23,560 bases of DNA, from positions 1-23,560 of the forward strand of contig JAHLKC010000275.1 of assembly GCA_025449115.1 (NCBI GenBank), written 5' to 3'. Made by a program: the position numbers and the translations under genes. Below the pieces are notes generated by a model. That model saw only the letters and a list, made by a program, of their open reading frames with translations, made no database searches and was not told the origin of the DNA. Each line of letters begins with the position of its first letter. Within the stretch, counting starts at the first letter, position 1. Positions 22,301 through 23,560 of this stretch are shown piece after piece. Source of the stretch: Chytridium lagenaria. Its lineage: Eukaryota > Chytridiomycota > Chytridiomycetes > Chytridiales > Chytridiaceae.

Positions 22301-23560
22301 TGGATAACTTGGAGACAGCGATTGAAACCAACATCCTTGAGCTTGTTCCAGAGCATTTGCTTGAGGAAATTGAGATGCAGTTGCAGAGCATACAAGAAGA
22401 ATGTCTTCCGTATATTCGAGGCGAAGATAGTATTTACCATCACATCAAGCAGCTTGTCGAAGAGAGGCTAGGAAGAAGAAGATTGAGCGGAAGGAACTGT
22501 ATGAAAGGAGTTTGGAGCAGAAGGTTCTAGCATCTCACTCGAGAAAGGGAAAGGAGGCAGATGTCAAAGCAGACCATAAAGGTGACAACATCTTTTCTTA
22601 TCGACTTCTTTATCAACAATTACTTCCAGTGGTCGAAGTCGATGACTCAGTTTTCGATCTTGAAATCGAAGATACCGGTTCAAAATCACCAGAAGCCAAA
22701 AACGCGAAAATTATGGAAAGCCAATTCAAGGACAAACCAGAACCTTCGACTAAAGTGCCTGCATCAACTCCAAAATCGCCGAAACCTTCAAACAAGTTTA
22801 CCAACGTGTCTCCTGTCAAACCGATAACGTTAGCATGGGGAAAGCCGCCAATACCATGGACTAAAGCCCCCGATGCTTCAATGTAAGATTGTAGTTATAT
22901 TGCTATATTAATTAGAATACCAGGCCCAAGGTTTCATTTACAAATATTATGTCTGAAGCAGAGTCGTCTGGATCGAAGACCTTGACACGGCGCGTCTCTC
23001 AAACTATAAGCCCTGCCAAGGCAATAAATATCGATAGAAGTACACGGTCTCCTAATACAACACCAACGGTATTACGCTCGTGCTAATACAGCCTAACGAT
23101 TCTTTAGAAATCGCCAGCAAAGGATATGTCAACGTCAATATCACCTCTTTCCTCATCACCTCTGAACATTTCCATCAAAGTTTCTACTCGTCAGTCACAA
23201 AAAGAACGTAGAAAGTCACGAGGGCAAGTACAGGGAGAGAAACCTGAAAATTGTCTTGCCAAAGAGCCCTGCAAAAGCTTGGAATCTCCCAACGACAAGT
23301 GCAAACAGTCTCCAGCCATCATCCGCGAAAAGGGCAATGCGCGAACTTATCGAGGAGGCGGAAATGAAAGCTTTGAAAGAAAAAGGCAGCGACAGCAGGT
23401 GAGTTTATTTGTAATATAATGTCATGACTTTGTTTTTCCTCTGCAGCAATCTGTGTCCTTTCGAGACATTCAGGAGGGCCAACTTCAGGCCAGCCAACTG
23501 CGGACGCAAAAAGTTAAAAAAAGCCTCTTAGCCAGATACAAGCAGAGGAGAGAGCCATGC
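19324..23560 (+). CDS. IBTK: Ankyrin-RCC1-BTB protein of the IBTK (inhibitor of Bruton tyrosine kinase) type, 3' end off the window
   Basis: Role in the family: IBTK is a substrate adaptor for a CUL3 ubiquitin ligase; fungi have relatives with the same layout. Seen in order: ankyrin repeats (GNGPIHIAVGKRDQELLELL, VDVNLQDEESGYTIMHR, ALYQGDLRLALTAM, DVDLQIRDWEGLTCFDVLD), RCC1 repeats (SSIWTWGTNSNY, NGFGPGGRLGLGHEDTV, LGPDHTVVVTK, GVWSWGSNKYGQLG, YHTAVYTDTGLMFTWGHNVG), a first weak BTB region (about 21350-21700), a second BTB (GDLPCFQAILIARCPFFEAM, VLRWIYGEMEPSHLFP, FLIEVMAMADELLLDELKEI), a BACK-like helical part (VASFLEVADTYEAHTLKKC) and a disordered basic tail. The tail has WGKPPIPWTKAP and two short SF(T/R) motifs (SFTNIMSEAE, SFRDIQEGQLQ), as in IBTK C-termini. 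Many introns of about 40-50 nt and several single-base shifts interrupt it. Confidence 0.86.

Overview
The window looks like gene-dense nuclear DNA from a flagellated (zoosporic) fungus, most likely a chytrid or close relative. The evidence is short GT-AG introns (mostly about 40-100 nt), eukaryotic housekeeping genes packed on both strands, and two flagellar genes: the intraflagellar transport subunit IFT70/TTC30 and a short homolog of the ciliary microtubule inner protein PIERCE1/2. Ordinary (Dikarya) fungi lack both. The lineage call is an inference; another small flagellated opisthokont is possible.

Layout. Positions 1-6938 hold five minus-strand genes in tandem, read right to left: PIERCE-like, mitochondrial-type asparaginyl-tRNA synthetase, PA2G4/EBP1-like protein, IFT70, and a C1D/Rrp47 exosome cofactor whose 3' end leaves the window. 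Next come POLE2 (+), an RBBP4/MSI1-type WD40 histone chaperone (-), a glyoxylate/hydroxypyruvate reductase (+) head-to-head with it, a three-RRM RNA-binding protein (-), a possible 50-residue membrane microprotein (-), RNase H1 (+), dynactin subunit 3 (-), mitochondrial ribosomal protein uS11m (-), KXD1 of the BORC/BLOC-1-related complex (+), and an ankyrin-RCC1-BTB protein of the IBTK type (+) that runs off the right end. No rRNA, tRNA, transposon or CRISPR array was seen.

The genes do not form one pathway. They cover flagellum building (IFT70, PIERCE-like), replication and genome upkeep (POLE2, RNase H1, RBBP4), RNA processing and ribosomes (C1D, PA2G4, RRM protein), mitochondrial translation (AsnRS, uS11m), dynein and lysosome transport (DCTN3, KXD1) and ubiquitin-adaptor functions (IBTK). 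What stands out is the spacing: start codons of divergent neighbours lie 31 and 42 bp apart, or possibly overlap, and two same-strand pairs are separated by only 21 and 12 bp.

Caveat for every coordinate: nearly all coding regions carry single-base insertions or deletions, often in homopolymers, that break otherwise well conserved proteins. I read these as assembly or sequencing errors, not as pseudogenes, because they hit unrelated essential genes alike. CDS spans below run from the first start codon to the inferred stop and include introns and these breaks.
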